Made by a program: the position numbers and the translations under genes
The notes under the pieces: generated by a model
Database searches by the model: none
Seen by the model: the letters and a program-made list of their open reading frames with translations, nothing else
What the model was told of the DNA's origin: nothing
NCBI RefSeq assembly: GCF_003795125.1
Contig: NZ_CP027783.1
Location: 868,001 to 932,000 of the forward strand
Length of the DNA: 64,000 nucleotides
Direction of reading: 5' to 3'
Source of the DNA: Tetragenococcus osmophilus
Lineage (GTDB): Bacteria > Bacillota > Bacilli > Lactobacillales > Enterococcaceae
In this document: in pieces, positions 35,639-43,941 of the stretch
How the letters are laid out: each line of letters starts with the position of its first letter
Position numbering within the stretch: position 1 is the first letter of the stretch

Positions 35639-35665
35639 ATATTGACACCTCCTTTTATCTACTTT

Positions 35666-37036
35666 TTAACGAAATACGCGTTTTAATGTTTCATCAAGTG
35701 TTGCTACTCCAACAACCTCAATGTCATCTGGCGCTTTCCAACCGCTTAAATTATTTTTTGGTAAATAAACTTTTTCAAAGCCTAATTTCTGAACTTCTTT
35801 TACGCGCTGTTCAATGGCGCTAACTCGACGAATCTCACCAGTCAAACCAATTTCGCCAATAAAGCATTCAGTAGGTTTAGTTCCTTTTTCTTTATAACTT
35901 GAAGCAATACTAATCGCAGTGGCTAAATCAATTGCTGGTTCATTTAATTTTACGCCGCCTGCTGCTTTTAAATAAGCATCTTGGTTTTGTAAAAGCAAGC
36001 CAGCGCGTTTTTCTAAAACTGCCATAATTAAAGAAACTCGGTTAAAATCAAGCCCTGTAGTCGTTCGTTTGGCATTACCAAACATTGTTGGAGTTACTAA
36101 AGCTTGAATTTCAACTAAAATAGGGCGAGTTCCTTCCATGGCTACTACGATTGAAGAACCACTAGTACCTTCTAACCGTTCTTCTAAAAAGACTTGTGAA
36201 GGATTAATCACTTCTTTTAAGCCTTGTTCGTACATTTCAAAAATACCAATTTCATTTGTTGAACCAAAGCGATTTTTGACAGCTCGTAGTATACGAAAAC
36301 TTTGATGCATATCTCCTTCAAAATATAAAACCGTATCAACCATATGTTCAAGCATACGAGGGCCAGCAATAGAGCCTTCTTTGGTCACATGTCCTACTAC
36401 AAAAACAGCAATTTCATTTGCTTTAGCAATTTTTAATAACTCAGCTGTTGTTTCCCGGACCTGACTGACACTTCCAGCAACACTGGAAATATCTGGTTGA
36501 GTCATCGTTTGAATAGAATCGATGATGACATAATCTGGCTCCAAATTTTCAATTGTTTCCCGAATGTTTTGCATATCTGTTTCTGCAAATAAATAAAAAT
36601 TATTCGCTTCATCGCCTAAACGTTGAGCTCGTAATTTAATTTGTTCCGCACTTTCTTCACCGGAAACATAAAGAACTTTACCGCCAGTTGCTGCCAATTG
36701 TTGTGACACTTGTAAGAGTAGTGTGGATTTTCCTATACCAGGATCACCGCCTAATAGAACCATTGAACCTGGTACCACGCCTCCACCTAGCACACGGTTT
36801 AATTCATTCAAAGCTGTCTTTACCCGTGGTTCTTTTTTGGGGACCACGTCTTTTAAAAGCGTTGGTTGCATCTTTTCCCCAGTTAAGGTAGAACGACTCT
36901 TACGATCAGTAGTATCTTGGATTTTTTCTTCTACCATTGAATTCCAACTACCGCAATTAGGACATTTTCCCAAATATCGTGGAGAAATATACCCACAATG
37001 TTGGCATTCAAACTGTGTTTTTGCCTTTTTTGCCAT
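35666..37036 (-). CDS. radA: DNA repair protein RadA (Sms)
   Basis: RecA-like helicase for recombination branch migration. The 456 residues start with a C4 zinc finger ([21 protein letters not shown]), then Walker [13 protein letters not shown], Walker [11 protein letters not shown], the diagnostic [15 protein letters not shown] motif, and a C-terminal Lon-like domain. It starts 23 bp after dut with GAGGGAAATT before the ATG. Full length. Confidence 0.97.
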   Translation of the reverse strand: MAKKAKTQFECQHCGYISPRYLGKCPNCGSWNSMVEEKIQDTTDRKSRSTLTGEKMQPTLLKDVVPKKEPRVKTALNELNRVLGGGVVPGSMVLLGGDPGIGKSTLLLQVSQQLAATGGKVLYVSGEESAEQIKLRAQRLGDEANNFYLFAETDMQNIRETIENLEPDYVIIDSIQTMTQPDISSVAGSVSQVRETTAELLKIAKANEIAVFVVGHVTKEGSIAGPRMLEHMVDTVLYFEGDMHQSFRILRAVKNRFGSTNEIGIFEMYEQGLKEVINPSQVFLEERLEGTSGSSIVVAMEGTRPILVEIQALVTPTMFGNAKRTTTGLDFNRVSLIMAVLEKRAGLLLQNQDAYLKAAGGVKLNEPAIDLATAISIASSYKEKGTKPTECFIGEIGLTGEIRRVSAIEQRVKEVQKLGFEKVYLPKNNLSGWKAPDDIEVVGVATLDETLKRVFR

Positions 37037-37059
37037 AATTTCCCTCGCTTTTATTTCAT

Positions 37060-37560
37060 TTAATCAGAAGAACCCAAGCCACCAGTGCGATCATGACTCG
37101 TTTGATCTTGGTCAGCTTTTAAAAACGGCAAGAAAATTCCTTGCCCGATTCGTTCTCCTTTTTTAATAACAATATCTTTTACCCCAAAATTAGTGAATTG
37201 AAACATAATATGACCTTCATTGTCTGGATTATTATAGTAATCACTATCAATGACACCTACACCATTTGAGACAAGTAAAAAGCGTTTTAATGGATTACTG
37301 GAACGATTGGCCAGTTGTAAGAATTCATCTTCCATCATATACGCTTTAACCCCCGTAGGTACCAAAACGGGCTTTATCTTTTTTTCTGTTATTACATTAT
37401 CATTTATTTTTCTTGATAAAAACTGCTTCCATATGCTCGGAATAACCACCTCTTCTGCTGCTTCAAAGTCATAGCCAGCAGAATGATGTGTTGCTCGTTT
37501 AGGCAAATGGGTATCTTCTTCTACATACTTCGTAACAATTTCAAATCCTCTTTTTTTCAT
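37060..37560 (-). CDS. dut: dUTP diphosphatase (trimeric dUTPase type)
   Basis: Hydrolyses dUTP to dUMP, keeping uracil out of DNA. The 166 residues show [13 protein letters not shown] (motif 1), [23 protein letters not shown] (motifs 2 and 3), GERIGQGIF (motif 4) and the flexible [10 protein letters not shown]-terminal arm (motif 5). A segment around residues 45-65 ([18 protein letters not shown]) is an insertion compared with short dUTPases but is common in Lactobacillales. Likely first gene of a dut-radA-yacL unit. Confidence 0.92.
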   Translation of the reverse strand: MKKRGFEIVTKYVEEDTHLPKRATHHSAGYDFEAAEEVVIPSIWKQFLSRKINDNVITEKKIKPVLVPTGVKAYMMEDEFLQLANRSSNPLKRFLLVSNGVGVIDSDYYNNPDNEGHIMFQFTNFGVKDIVIKKGERIGQGIFLPFLKADQDQTSHDRTGGLGSSD

Positions 37561-37751
37561 AACAAACCTCCATAAAGACTATGCTTATTTTACCATATCT
37601 TAGGCAAAAAACTGAACGACTTTGTGTTTTCTAAAAATTTCTCAAGAAATAACAAAAACAAGACGCTATTTTCATGTTTTTTGGCTTATTTTTGCATCTT
37701 TTTACCTTACGCGTTACGATAAAGTTAAATACAGGAAGGAAGGTATGGCAA

Positions 37752-38663
37752 ATGACAAAAAACATCCTAGATGAAACAACTACATTGAACAATGGCGTTC
37801 AAATGCCTTACTTTGGTTTAGGTGTATGGCAAACCGATAATCATACCGCGCAAAACTCTGTTACTGAAGCAATCAAAAATGGTTATCATTTGATTGATAC
37901 CGCCAAACAATATGGTAACCAAGCAGGCGTTGCTAAAGGTATTCGCGAAGGCTTACGTCAAACAGGAGGTAATCGCAAAAATCTATTCATTACTACTAAA
38001 TTATTTGACGGAGATGCTGGATACGATTCTACATTACATGCCTTTTATGATACGCTGCATGAACTACAGTTAACTTATATTGATTTATATTTAATCCATT
38101 GGCCAGTTAACGAGCGTTATATTGATACTTGGCATGCTTTAGAAAAATTATACAAAGATGGTTTAATTCGTGCTATTGGCGTTTCTAATTTTGATAATGA
38201 ACGGCTACAAAATTTATTGGACCATGCTACTGTTACTCCAGCAGTTAACCAAATGGAATATAATCCTTTAAATCAAGAAAAAGAAATTCACGAAATGGCA
38301 AAAATGACTGGTATTCAATTAGAAGCCTGGTCTCCATTAGGTGGCGGCGAAGCACTAAGTGACCCAACGATTAATCAATTAGCAGAAAAATATAATAAAA
38401 CAGCCGCACAAGTTATTTTGCGTTGGAACTATCAACAAGATGTGGTCACTATTCCAAAATCCACCCATCAACAACGAATTATTGAAAATACTAAAATCAC
38501 TGACTTTGAATTATCTAACGAAGACGTTCAAAAGATTCAAAAAATGGACAAGCAAAAACGTACGCTTTGGTATGATGATTTCTACTGGCATAACCCAAGT
38601 GATCCCAATAATCATCCTGAATCAATAGAAGTTTGGGACGACACAGAAGAGTATAAAAATTAA
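37752..38663 (+). CDS. Aldo/keto reductase
   Basis: NADPH-dependent reductase of 303 residues, AKR5-like (2,5-diketogluconate reductase or glyoxal reductase group). Visible: Asp and Tyr of the tetrad in HLIDTAKQYGNQAG, catalytic Lys in FITTKLF, His in LYLIHWPVN, and the cofactor loop VTIPKSTHQQRI. ATG at 37752 follows AGGAAGG; the longer frame to 37674 adds a hydrophobic, unlikely N-terminus. The substrate is unknown. A terminator follows, and dut lies divergently upstream. Confidence 0.9.
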   Translation: MTKNILDETTTLNNGVQMPYFGLGVWQTDNHTAQNSVTEAIKNGYHLIDTAKQYGNQAGVAKGIREGLRQTGGNRKNLFITTKLFDGDAGYDSTLHAFYDTLHELQLTYIDLYLIHWPVNERYIDTWHALEKLYKDGLIRAIGVSNFDNERLQNLLDHATVTPAVNQMEYNPLNQEKEIHEMAKMTGIQLEAWSPLGGGEALSDPTINQLAEKYNKTAAQVILRWNYQQDVVTIPKSTHQQRIIENTKITDFELSNEDVQKIQKMDKQKRTLWYDDFYWHNPSDPNNHPESIEVWDDTEEYKN

Positions 38664-38691
38664 AGTAAATTTAAATAAAAAGAGCTTTATG

Positions 38692-38723
38692 AGCAGTACT
38701 TTTGTAAAGTGCTGCTTCTTTTT
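38692..38723 (+). terminator. Terminator after the aldo/keto reductase gene
   Basis: AGCAGTACTTT pairs with AAAGTGCTGCT (one G-U pair) around a 3-nt loop, followed by TCTTTTT. Confidence 0.85.
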
Positions 38724-38820
38724 GATTCTAAATTTTCTCTAATTTTTTCTGCATAATAAATGACGAACTCACTGTTTGTTAGTACAATAAAGGGTAATAA
38801 AAGAAAAAGTGGAGAAGATT

Positions 38821-39627
38821 ATGTACGAGGAAAATAAAGAGCCAAAACGTATTGTAGTAAAGGTGGGAACCACTACTTTAATTTACCCTAATGGAAACAT
38901 TAACTTAGCTAGTATCGATGAACTAGCTCTTGTCTTAACTGATTTACAAAACCGTGGTAAAGAAGTTATTTTAGTATCTTCTGGGGCAATCGGCGTAGGT
39001 TTAAACCAATTACAGTTAAATCAGCGTCCTATTTCGATTCCAGAACAGCAGGCTGTAGCTGCTGTTGGGCAAGCAGAATTAATGGATATTTATAATCAAC
39101 GCTTTCAAATATACAGTCAGCAAACAGCTCAAGTGCTTTTGACTCGAGATATTGTAGAATACCCAGAAAGTCGTAACAATGTAATAAATACTTTAGAGGA
39201 ATTATTAAATATGGGAATCATCCCTATTATTAATGAAAATGACACTGTAGCTGTTGACGAACTAGATCATTTAACAAAATTTGGAGATAATGATCAGCTC
39301 TCTGCTATTGTTAGTGAATTGACACGTGCGGAATTACTCATTATGCTTTCAGATATTGATGGGTTTTATACTGATAATCCTCTGAAAAATTCCCAAGCTC
39401 AACTTTACCAACGAATTACAGAAATTGATGATAAGTTAATGGAACAAGCAGGAGCTAGCAATAACCACTTAGGGACAGGAGGAATGGCTAGTAAACTCAA
39501 AGCAGCCAAACGTGTTTTAGATGCACAGGGTAGTATGATATTAGCCAATGGTAAACAACCTAAAATTATTTTTGATATCTTAAACGGCGCAGAAGTTGGA
39601 ACTTTGTTTAAGGGGGAATTAACTTGA
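38821..39627 (+). CDS. proB: Glutamate 5-kinase ProB
   Basis: First step of proline synthesis: phosphorylates glutamate. 268 residues, the short form with only the amino-acid-kinase domain and no PUA domain. Motifs: VVKVGTTTLI, VSSGAIGVG, PIINENDTVAVDEL, FGDNDQLSAIV and GTGGMASKLKAA. GTGGAGAAG is both the site before ATG 38821 and four in-frame codons that could be misread as an earlier GTG start. Ends overlapping proA. Proline is also a compatible solute. Confidence 0.96.
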   Translation: MYEENKEPKRIVVKVGTTTLIYPNGNINLASIDELALVLTDLQNRGKEVILVSSGAIGVGLNQLQLNQRPISIPEQQAVAAVGQAELMDIYNQRFQIYSQQTAQVLLTRDIVEYPESRNNVINTLEELLNMGIIPIINENDTVAVDELDHLTKFGDNDQLSAIVSELTRAELLIMLSDIDGFYTDNPLKNSQAQLYQRITEIDDKLMEQAGASNNHLGTGGMASKLKAAKRVLDAQGSMILANGKQPKIIFDILNGAEVGTLFKGELT

Positions 39628-40871
39628 CAGATTTACAATTAATAGGAAAGCAAGCTAAAGAAGCTGCTACGCAATTAGCATTATTAGATACAAAGCAAAA
39701 AAATCAATTACTAGAACATATGGCCACAGCAGTTGAAAATAACACAGAAGAAATTCTACAAGCCAATCAAATGGATCTTGAGCAAGCCGATTCAAATGGC
39801 ATAAAAGAAGTAATGAAAGACCGCTTAAAGTTAACAGAGGATCGAATTGCAGCAATGGCTGACGGTATACGCCATATAAGCCAGCTAAAAGATCCTATAG
39901 GAACTATAGAACATATGTGGAAAAACGAAGATGGTCTAACCATCGGACAAAAACGTGTGCCTATTGGCGTCATTGGTATTATCTATGAGTCTCGTCCTAA
40001 TGTAACGACGGATGCAGCTAGTCTATGTTTTAAATCCGGTAACACTGTAATTTTACGAGGAGGGAAAGAAAGCTTTTATTCTAATCAATTATTGGTTAGT
40101 GTTTTACAAGAAGCTTTAAATAAAAATCAATTTTCTCCTTACGCAGTTCAATTTATTGACGATACCTCCTATGAAACTGCCAATGAAATGATGGAGTTAA
40201 CCGAGTATCTAGATGTGCTCATCCCTCGTGGTGGAGCCGGTCTAATTACTCATGTCAAAGAAAACGCAAAAGTTCCAGTAATTGAGACTGGTACAGGAAA
40301 TAATCACATTTATATCGACAAGGATAGCCAATTGGACATGGCAACTGAAATCATAGCTAATGCAAAAGCACAGCGTCCTTCAGTTTGTAATGCCTGTGAG
40401 ACACTTTTAATTCACAAAGAAGTCGCAGCCTTCTTCTTACCAGCCATTGAAGAGGAGTTAGTAGAACTTGGTATTGAACTTCGTGCAGATGAATGGGCTA
40501 GTGAATATCTTCCTTCCGCAAGATTAGCAGCAGAAGAAGATTGGTCTACTGAATTTTTAGATTATACTTTAGCGGTAAAAGTTGTCGACTCTATTGATGA
40601 AGCCATTGCACATATCAATCATTATAATACAAAACATTCAGAAGCGATCGTAACGGACAATTACTTTTCATCTCAGAAATTTTTAAATGAAATCGATGCA
40701 GCTGCTGTTTACGTTAATGCGTCTACACGTTTTACTGATGGCTTTGTCTTTGGTTTTGGTGCTGAGATAGGTATTTCTACACAAAAACTTCACGCTAGAG
40801 GCCCTATGGGACTTGAAGCTCTAACAAGTACAAAATATATTATCTATGGTGAGGGACAAACTAGAAAGTAA
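39624..40871 (+). CDS. proA: Gamma-glutamyl phosphate reductase ProA
   Basis: Reduces glutamyl phosphate to glutamate semialdehyde, second step of proline synthesis. The 415 residues contain GVIGIIYESRPNVTTDAASLC, the RGGKES segment, and the catalytic Cys in PSVCNACETLLIH. The start is a TTG that overlaps the proB stop (TTGA), with AAGGGGG in front. proC is not in the window. Confidence 0.97.
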   Translation: MTDLQLIGKQAKEAATQLALLDTKQKNQLLEHMATAVENNTEEILQANQMDLEQADSNGIKEVMKDRLKLTEDRIAAMADGIRHISQLKDPIGTIEHMWKNEDGLTIGQKRVPIGVIGIIYESRPNVTTDAASLCFKSGNTVILRGGKESFYSNQLLVSVLQEALNKNQFSPYAVQFIDDTSYETANEMMELTEYLDVLIPRGGAGLITHVKENAKVPVIETGTGNNHIYIDKDSQLDMATEIIANAKAQRPSVCNACETLLIHKEVAAFFLPAIEEELVELGIELRADEWASEYLPSARLAAEEDWSTEFLDYTLAVKVVDSIDEAIAHINHYNTKHSEAIVTDNYFSSQKFLNEIDAAAVYVNASTRFTDGFVFGFGAEIGISTQKLHARGPMGLEALTSTKYIIYGEGQTRK

Positions 40872-40906
40872 GTTTCACATGAAACAAGTTTTTCTTAGAG
40901 ACGATT

Positions 40907-41545
40907 TTATTCAATAATTAACCCTAAGCCTTGAGCAATAATAATGGCTTGTTCTTGATTGACTTTTAACCCATGGATGAGGTCTTTTGATAAAGTAATG
41001 CTATCAAAGAAGTTCGTTGTTAAGTCTAAATCAGTCATTTTTGTTAAAAACCATTGAGAACTAGATAGTTGATTATTACGTAATTGGAAATTTTTCCAAT
41101 TGATTTCGTTAAAAATAGTTTCATTTAACATACAATTTTCAAAAGCAACCGTTCGTAAATTTGTACTACTAAATGAAGCCAAGTTAGCTAGGCAATCGCT
41201 AAACAAACAGTCTCGTAAATAACTTTCGGCAAAATTACTTCCAATCAATTTACATTGATTAAAGTGAACTTGATGAAAGCTAGCCTCTAGCCATTCTATA
41301 TTAGAAAAATCACAATGATCAAAGATAACATTATGACATTCAAAATGTTTTAGTTGTGCTCCTTGCATGATGATATGTTTAAATTCAGACTCATGAATTA
41401 CAAGATTTCTAGCGGATAAATAACTCTGATCACTTTCATCTACTTTTAATCCTGAAAAGTTGGCTTCATCATCAAAAAAGAAATCTCCTGTAATTAGAGC
41501 GGGTAATTGCGGTGGCTTTGGAGCTTTCGGTTTATTTGTTTTCAT
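40907..41545 (-). CDS. Qnr-like pentapeptide repeat protein
   Basis: The 212 residues are mostly pentapeptide repeats with the A(D/N)LXX pattern (for example FDHCDFSNIEWLEASFHQVH, LIGSNFAESYLRDCLFSDCL), which fold into a right-handed quadrilateral beta-helix that mimics DNA. Length, the break near residue 75 and the C-terminal segment SKDLIHGLKVNQEQAIIIAQ-GLGL resemble the chromosomal Qnr proteins of enterococci, which protect gyrase from quinolones. I recognise this from memory of EfsQnr; it is not a computed match. Natural role unknown. Lies convergent to proA, and an IS110-family element lies upstream. Confidence 0.8.
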   Translation of the reverse strand: MKTNKPKAPKPPQLPALITGDFFFDDEANFSGLKVDESDQSYLSARNLVIHESEFKHIIMQGAQLKHFECHNVIFDHCDFSNIEWLEASFHQVHFNQCKLIGSNFAESYLRDCLFSDCLANLASFSSTNLRTVAFENCMLNETIFNEINWKNFQLRNNQLSSSQWFLTKMTDLDLTTNFFDSITLSKDLIHGLKVNQEQAIIIAQGLGLIIE

Positions 41546-41697
41546 ATAAATTCTCCTTTTATTGTTTCTTTTATTCTAACAGAACTTACTGCTTAAGTCG
41601 GATGCAATGTATAGAAAATTTTGCTATTCTTAATAGTGAAAATAGCATAGTGGTAAAGAGTCAAGATAAAAAATGAATTTATTGTTACTCTACCACT

Positions 41698-41768
41698 AAA
41701 AAATAGGCGCACTGAACTAGGCCTATGCAAATCAAGCGTTTTCATAGGCTGTTTCCCTAGCAATGCGC
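41698..41768 (-). terminator. Large hairpin terminator after the IS110 transposase
   Basis: On the minus strand a nested stem, GCGCATTG with CAGTGCGC, CTAGG with CCTAG, and GCCTATG with CATAGGC, is followed by CTATTTTTT. It would stop IS transcription before it reaches the Qnr-like gene, or could be a structured part of the element's right end. Confidence 0.75.
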
Positions 41769-41782
41769 AAATAACTTTTTCG

Positions 41783-43033
41783 TTATTTTTCTATCACGCT
41801 CCTAGGTGGCGTATAGAGTTGGTGGTTCCGTAGTAGCGTATCCACCAAGCGCACAAATTTTCTTGCAGTTAAAACGAGGGCTCTTTTGTGTTGATGTTTC
41901 GGTGTTTCTTGATACTTTTTACGATAAAAGGCTTGATATTCGGGCAAATGCCGACTGACAGAATTGGCAGCTTCAATTAAGTAGTAACGGAAATAGCGAT
42001 TGCCTTTTTTCGTTAAGGGGGTGTTTTCGGCTTCATGACGTCCTGACTGATGCTTGGGCCAAGTGAGCCCGGCATACTTAGCTAAACTGGTTTGATCAGG
42101 AAAACGTTCGATTTGACCAATTTCAGCTAACAAGCCAGCGGCGTAAACAGGGCCTACACCAGGAATACTGGTTAAACATTGGTATTCGGGCACCGTTTGG
42201 ACGAGATCTTCAATCCCTTGGTCACAGTCTTTAACGGCTTTTTCCAAGGAACGAATTTCACGCACAAGGATACCTAAGATCATATCGATCGATTCGCTCA
42301 TGACTTGATCGAGCCGGTAGGAACTACGGACGGCTCGTTGGATCGTTTTCGCTAACCCTTCGGGGTCTTTAAAGCGGCCGCGCCCTTTGGATTGGAGCCA
42401 TTCGGCCAAGTCTTTCAAAGGCAGGTTCGCCAAGTCGTCTAAGGACAAGTCTTGGGTGAAAAGATCCATGATGGCGGCACTGAAAACGGTCGTGGAACCT
42501 TCGGCTTCACGTAATTCCTTTTTTAGGGTATTGCATTTATACGAAAGATTTTCGATAAAATGTTGTTTCACCTCCACTAATTGCCGCACGATTTGATATC
42601 GTGTACGAGTCAATCGTTGAAGGGCCATATATTTTTCTCCTTTGATAGGAGAATTCGTATAGCGTTGAATCCGCAAGTAATCGGCGATCATGAACGCATC
42701 GATCGGGTCGGTTTTATCCGCATCAAACATTTTCATATATTGTTTAATTCGATGCGGATTTTCAATGGTGGTAATGGCGTGAATGGCTTGAAGCTGTTCA
42801 TCTTGGTGAAAATTTACCGCTGGATGATAGCTATACATGGAAGTAGATTCCATACCAATCACAATCTGGTCAAACGAATAGGTTTCGTGAAAGGAGAGAA
42901 TCTGTTCTTTCAGCTCCCAGGCACCTTGGGTATCATTGCCATAGGTGTGATTTAACAACACCACCATTTCATCGGTTAAATAACATGTATCTAGTTTTTC
43001 TGAGCTAACGTCTATACCTACAAATAATTTCAC
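41783..43033 (-). CDS. IS110-family transposase (DEDD, RNA-guided recombinase family)
   Basis: The 416 residues have an N-terminal RuvC-like DEDD domain (FVGIDVSSEKLD, VIGMESTSMYSY, DKTDPIDAFMIADY) and the C-terminal Tnp20 domain with SIPGVGPVYAAGLLAEIG and the nucleophile-Ser region LTWPKHQSGRHEAENTPLTKKGNRYFRY. Full length, apparently intact. A strong AAAGGAGGTCCTT precedes the ATG. IS110 recombinases are guided by a bridge RNA encoded in the element's non-coding end, usually upstream of the gene in the IS110 branch. Confidence 0.93.
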   Translation of the reverse strand: MKLFVGIDVSSEKLDTCYLTDEMVVLLNHTYGNDTQGAWELKEQILSFHETYSFDQIVIGMESTSMYSYHPAVNFHQDEQLQAIHAITTIENPHRIKQYMKMFDADKTDPIDAFMIADYLRIQRYTNSPIKGEKYMALQRLTRTRYQIVRQLVEVKQHFIENLSYKCNTLKKELREAEGSTTVFSAAIMDLFTQDLSLDDLANLPLKDLAEWLQSKGRGRFKDPEGLAKTIQRAVRSSYRLDQVMSESIDMILGILVREIRSLEKAVKDCDQGIEDLVQTVPEYQCLTSIPGVGPVYAAGLLAEIGQIERFPDQTSLAKYAGLTWPKHQSGRHEAENTPLTKKGNRYFRYYLIEAANSVSRHLPEYQAFYRKKYQETPKHQHKRALVLTARKFVRLVDTLLRNHQLYTPPRSVIEK

Positions 43034-43300
43034 GGGAAGGACCTCCTTTCAAAAAAATTAGGAAAATGCTTCGATACTGTGGGCTTCCCAAGATACACGT
43101 TGTGTAATCACAACCTCGTTTACGAGAATATAATGACAAAGGGCAAGAGCTGCTTTTCCACCTTCTACTCAAGGTAGGCTTGTCCAAATGTCGAAACAGA
43201 TAGTGTGTTGGTAATGATAACAACGGTCTGGGTTGCATGCTTAAACGCGTAGACAGAACTACAGGAGGAAATAGCACAATCCCATGTGGATCCTTTCCAC
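43034..43300 (-). ncRNA. Candidate bridge RNA region of the IS110 element
   Basis: About 270 bp of non-coding DNA immediately upstream of the transposase, with several short stem-loops: TTGTG-CACAA (43099-43112), CTCGT-ACGAG (43116-43127), ACCTT-AAGGT (43160-43175), GTAG-CTAC (43249-43262) and GTGGA-TCCAC (43285-43299). Position and hairpin content fit bridge RNAs described for IS110 relatives. The exact RNA ends and its guide loops cannot be assigned without the empty target site. Confidence 0.45.
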
Positions 43301-43549
43301 TGACTATTATATCTCAGGAACCACACAATATCGAAACAAGATCCCAAACGCCCTCCGCTCGTTCAAGAATCACGAGCTGCGCGGAGCTCCGCTCCTTGCC
43401 TTGGCGAGCAAAGCTCGCTTTAACAAAAGGGAAACATTGTGTTGCTTAAAGCTTTTATTGATGAATGTTATTTATTTTATTTTCAAAGAACCAGAATGTT
43501 TGCATCAGAGATGATGCTTATAAATATATTTTACGAGGGAGGAATTCAC

Positions 43550-43747
43550 ATGAAAAACCGCTCAAGTTTTTTAAATATTTTACTCATCTTTGTCGGATTG
43601 GTTGTAGCCAGCGTACTCTTACAATTCCTTTTGGCTCTAGCAACTGGCGTTTTGGGCCTTGTATTTAAATTTGGTATTCCGTTGTTGATCATTGGCGGTA
43701 TTATTTATTGGTTAACAACGAAAAGACCCCGCAGGTATAAAAGATAG
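43550..43747 (+). CDS. Small two-helix membrane protein, function unknown
   Basis: 65 residues starting MKNRSSFLNILLIFVG, with two hydrophobic segments (about 8-26 and 33-52) and a basic tail KRPRRYKR. GAGGGAGGA lies 7 nt before the ATG. The frame runs 37 codons further up, but without a ribosome-binding site. It resembles the short hypothetical membrane proteins common in Lactobacillales; I assign no function. It stands alone with its own terminator, next to the IS110 element. Confidence 0.7.
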   Translation: MKNRSSFLNILLIFVGLVVASVLLQFLLALATGVLGLVFKFGIPLLIIGGIIYWLTTKRPRRYKR

Positions 43748-43762
43748 TAAGCATTATAAGAG

Positions 43763-43814
43763 TAGAGGAAGCTGTAACATAAGCTATACTATGTCACAGC
43801 TTCCTCTATTTTTT
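43763..43814 (+). terminator. Terminator after the small membrane protein gene
   Basis: AGAGGAAGCTGT and ACAGCTTCCTCT form a perfect 12-bp stem, extended by a few more pairs inside, followed by ATTTTTTT. Confidence 0.9.
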
Positions 43815-43941
43815 TATTTTCAGTTAACAAGGAGTTAAGACTATCACTATATCTATCTTGCAGACTTGAAACACGACAAAATCCTCGCTATAATACTTAA
43901 AGGACCTTAGAAGGCCAATACAAAAAAAGTGAGGAAATTTA

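Larger units (their letters stand above)
41698..43300 (-). mobile_element. IS110-family insertion sequence (ends approximate)
   Basis: Defined by an intact DEDD transposase plus its non-coding flanks. IS110 elements have no clear inverted repeats or target duplication, so the ends cannot be fixed by eye; the left limit is set at the terminator after the transposase and the right limit at the end of the hairpin-rich leader. Gene-free 43034-43549 holds this leader, a GC-rich stretch and the leader of a small membrane protein gene. Confidence 0.75.

Noticed and set aside
37674-37751. N-terminal signal-like extension of the aldo/keto reductase
   Set aside because: The extension is AT-rich promoter DNA; AGGAAGG marks the start at 37752, which gives the usual family N-terminus.
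42581-42955. Plus-strand open frame opposite the IS110 transposase
   Set aside because: No ribosome-binding site and unlikely composition; transposase motifs explain the region.
43439-43549. Longer form of the small membrane protein (102 residues)
   Set aside because: The good ribosome-binding site lies before the internal ATG at 43550; the extension has none.
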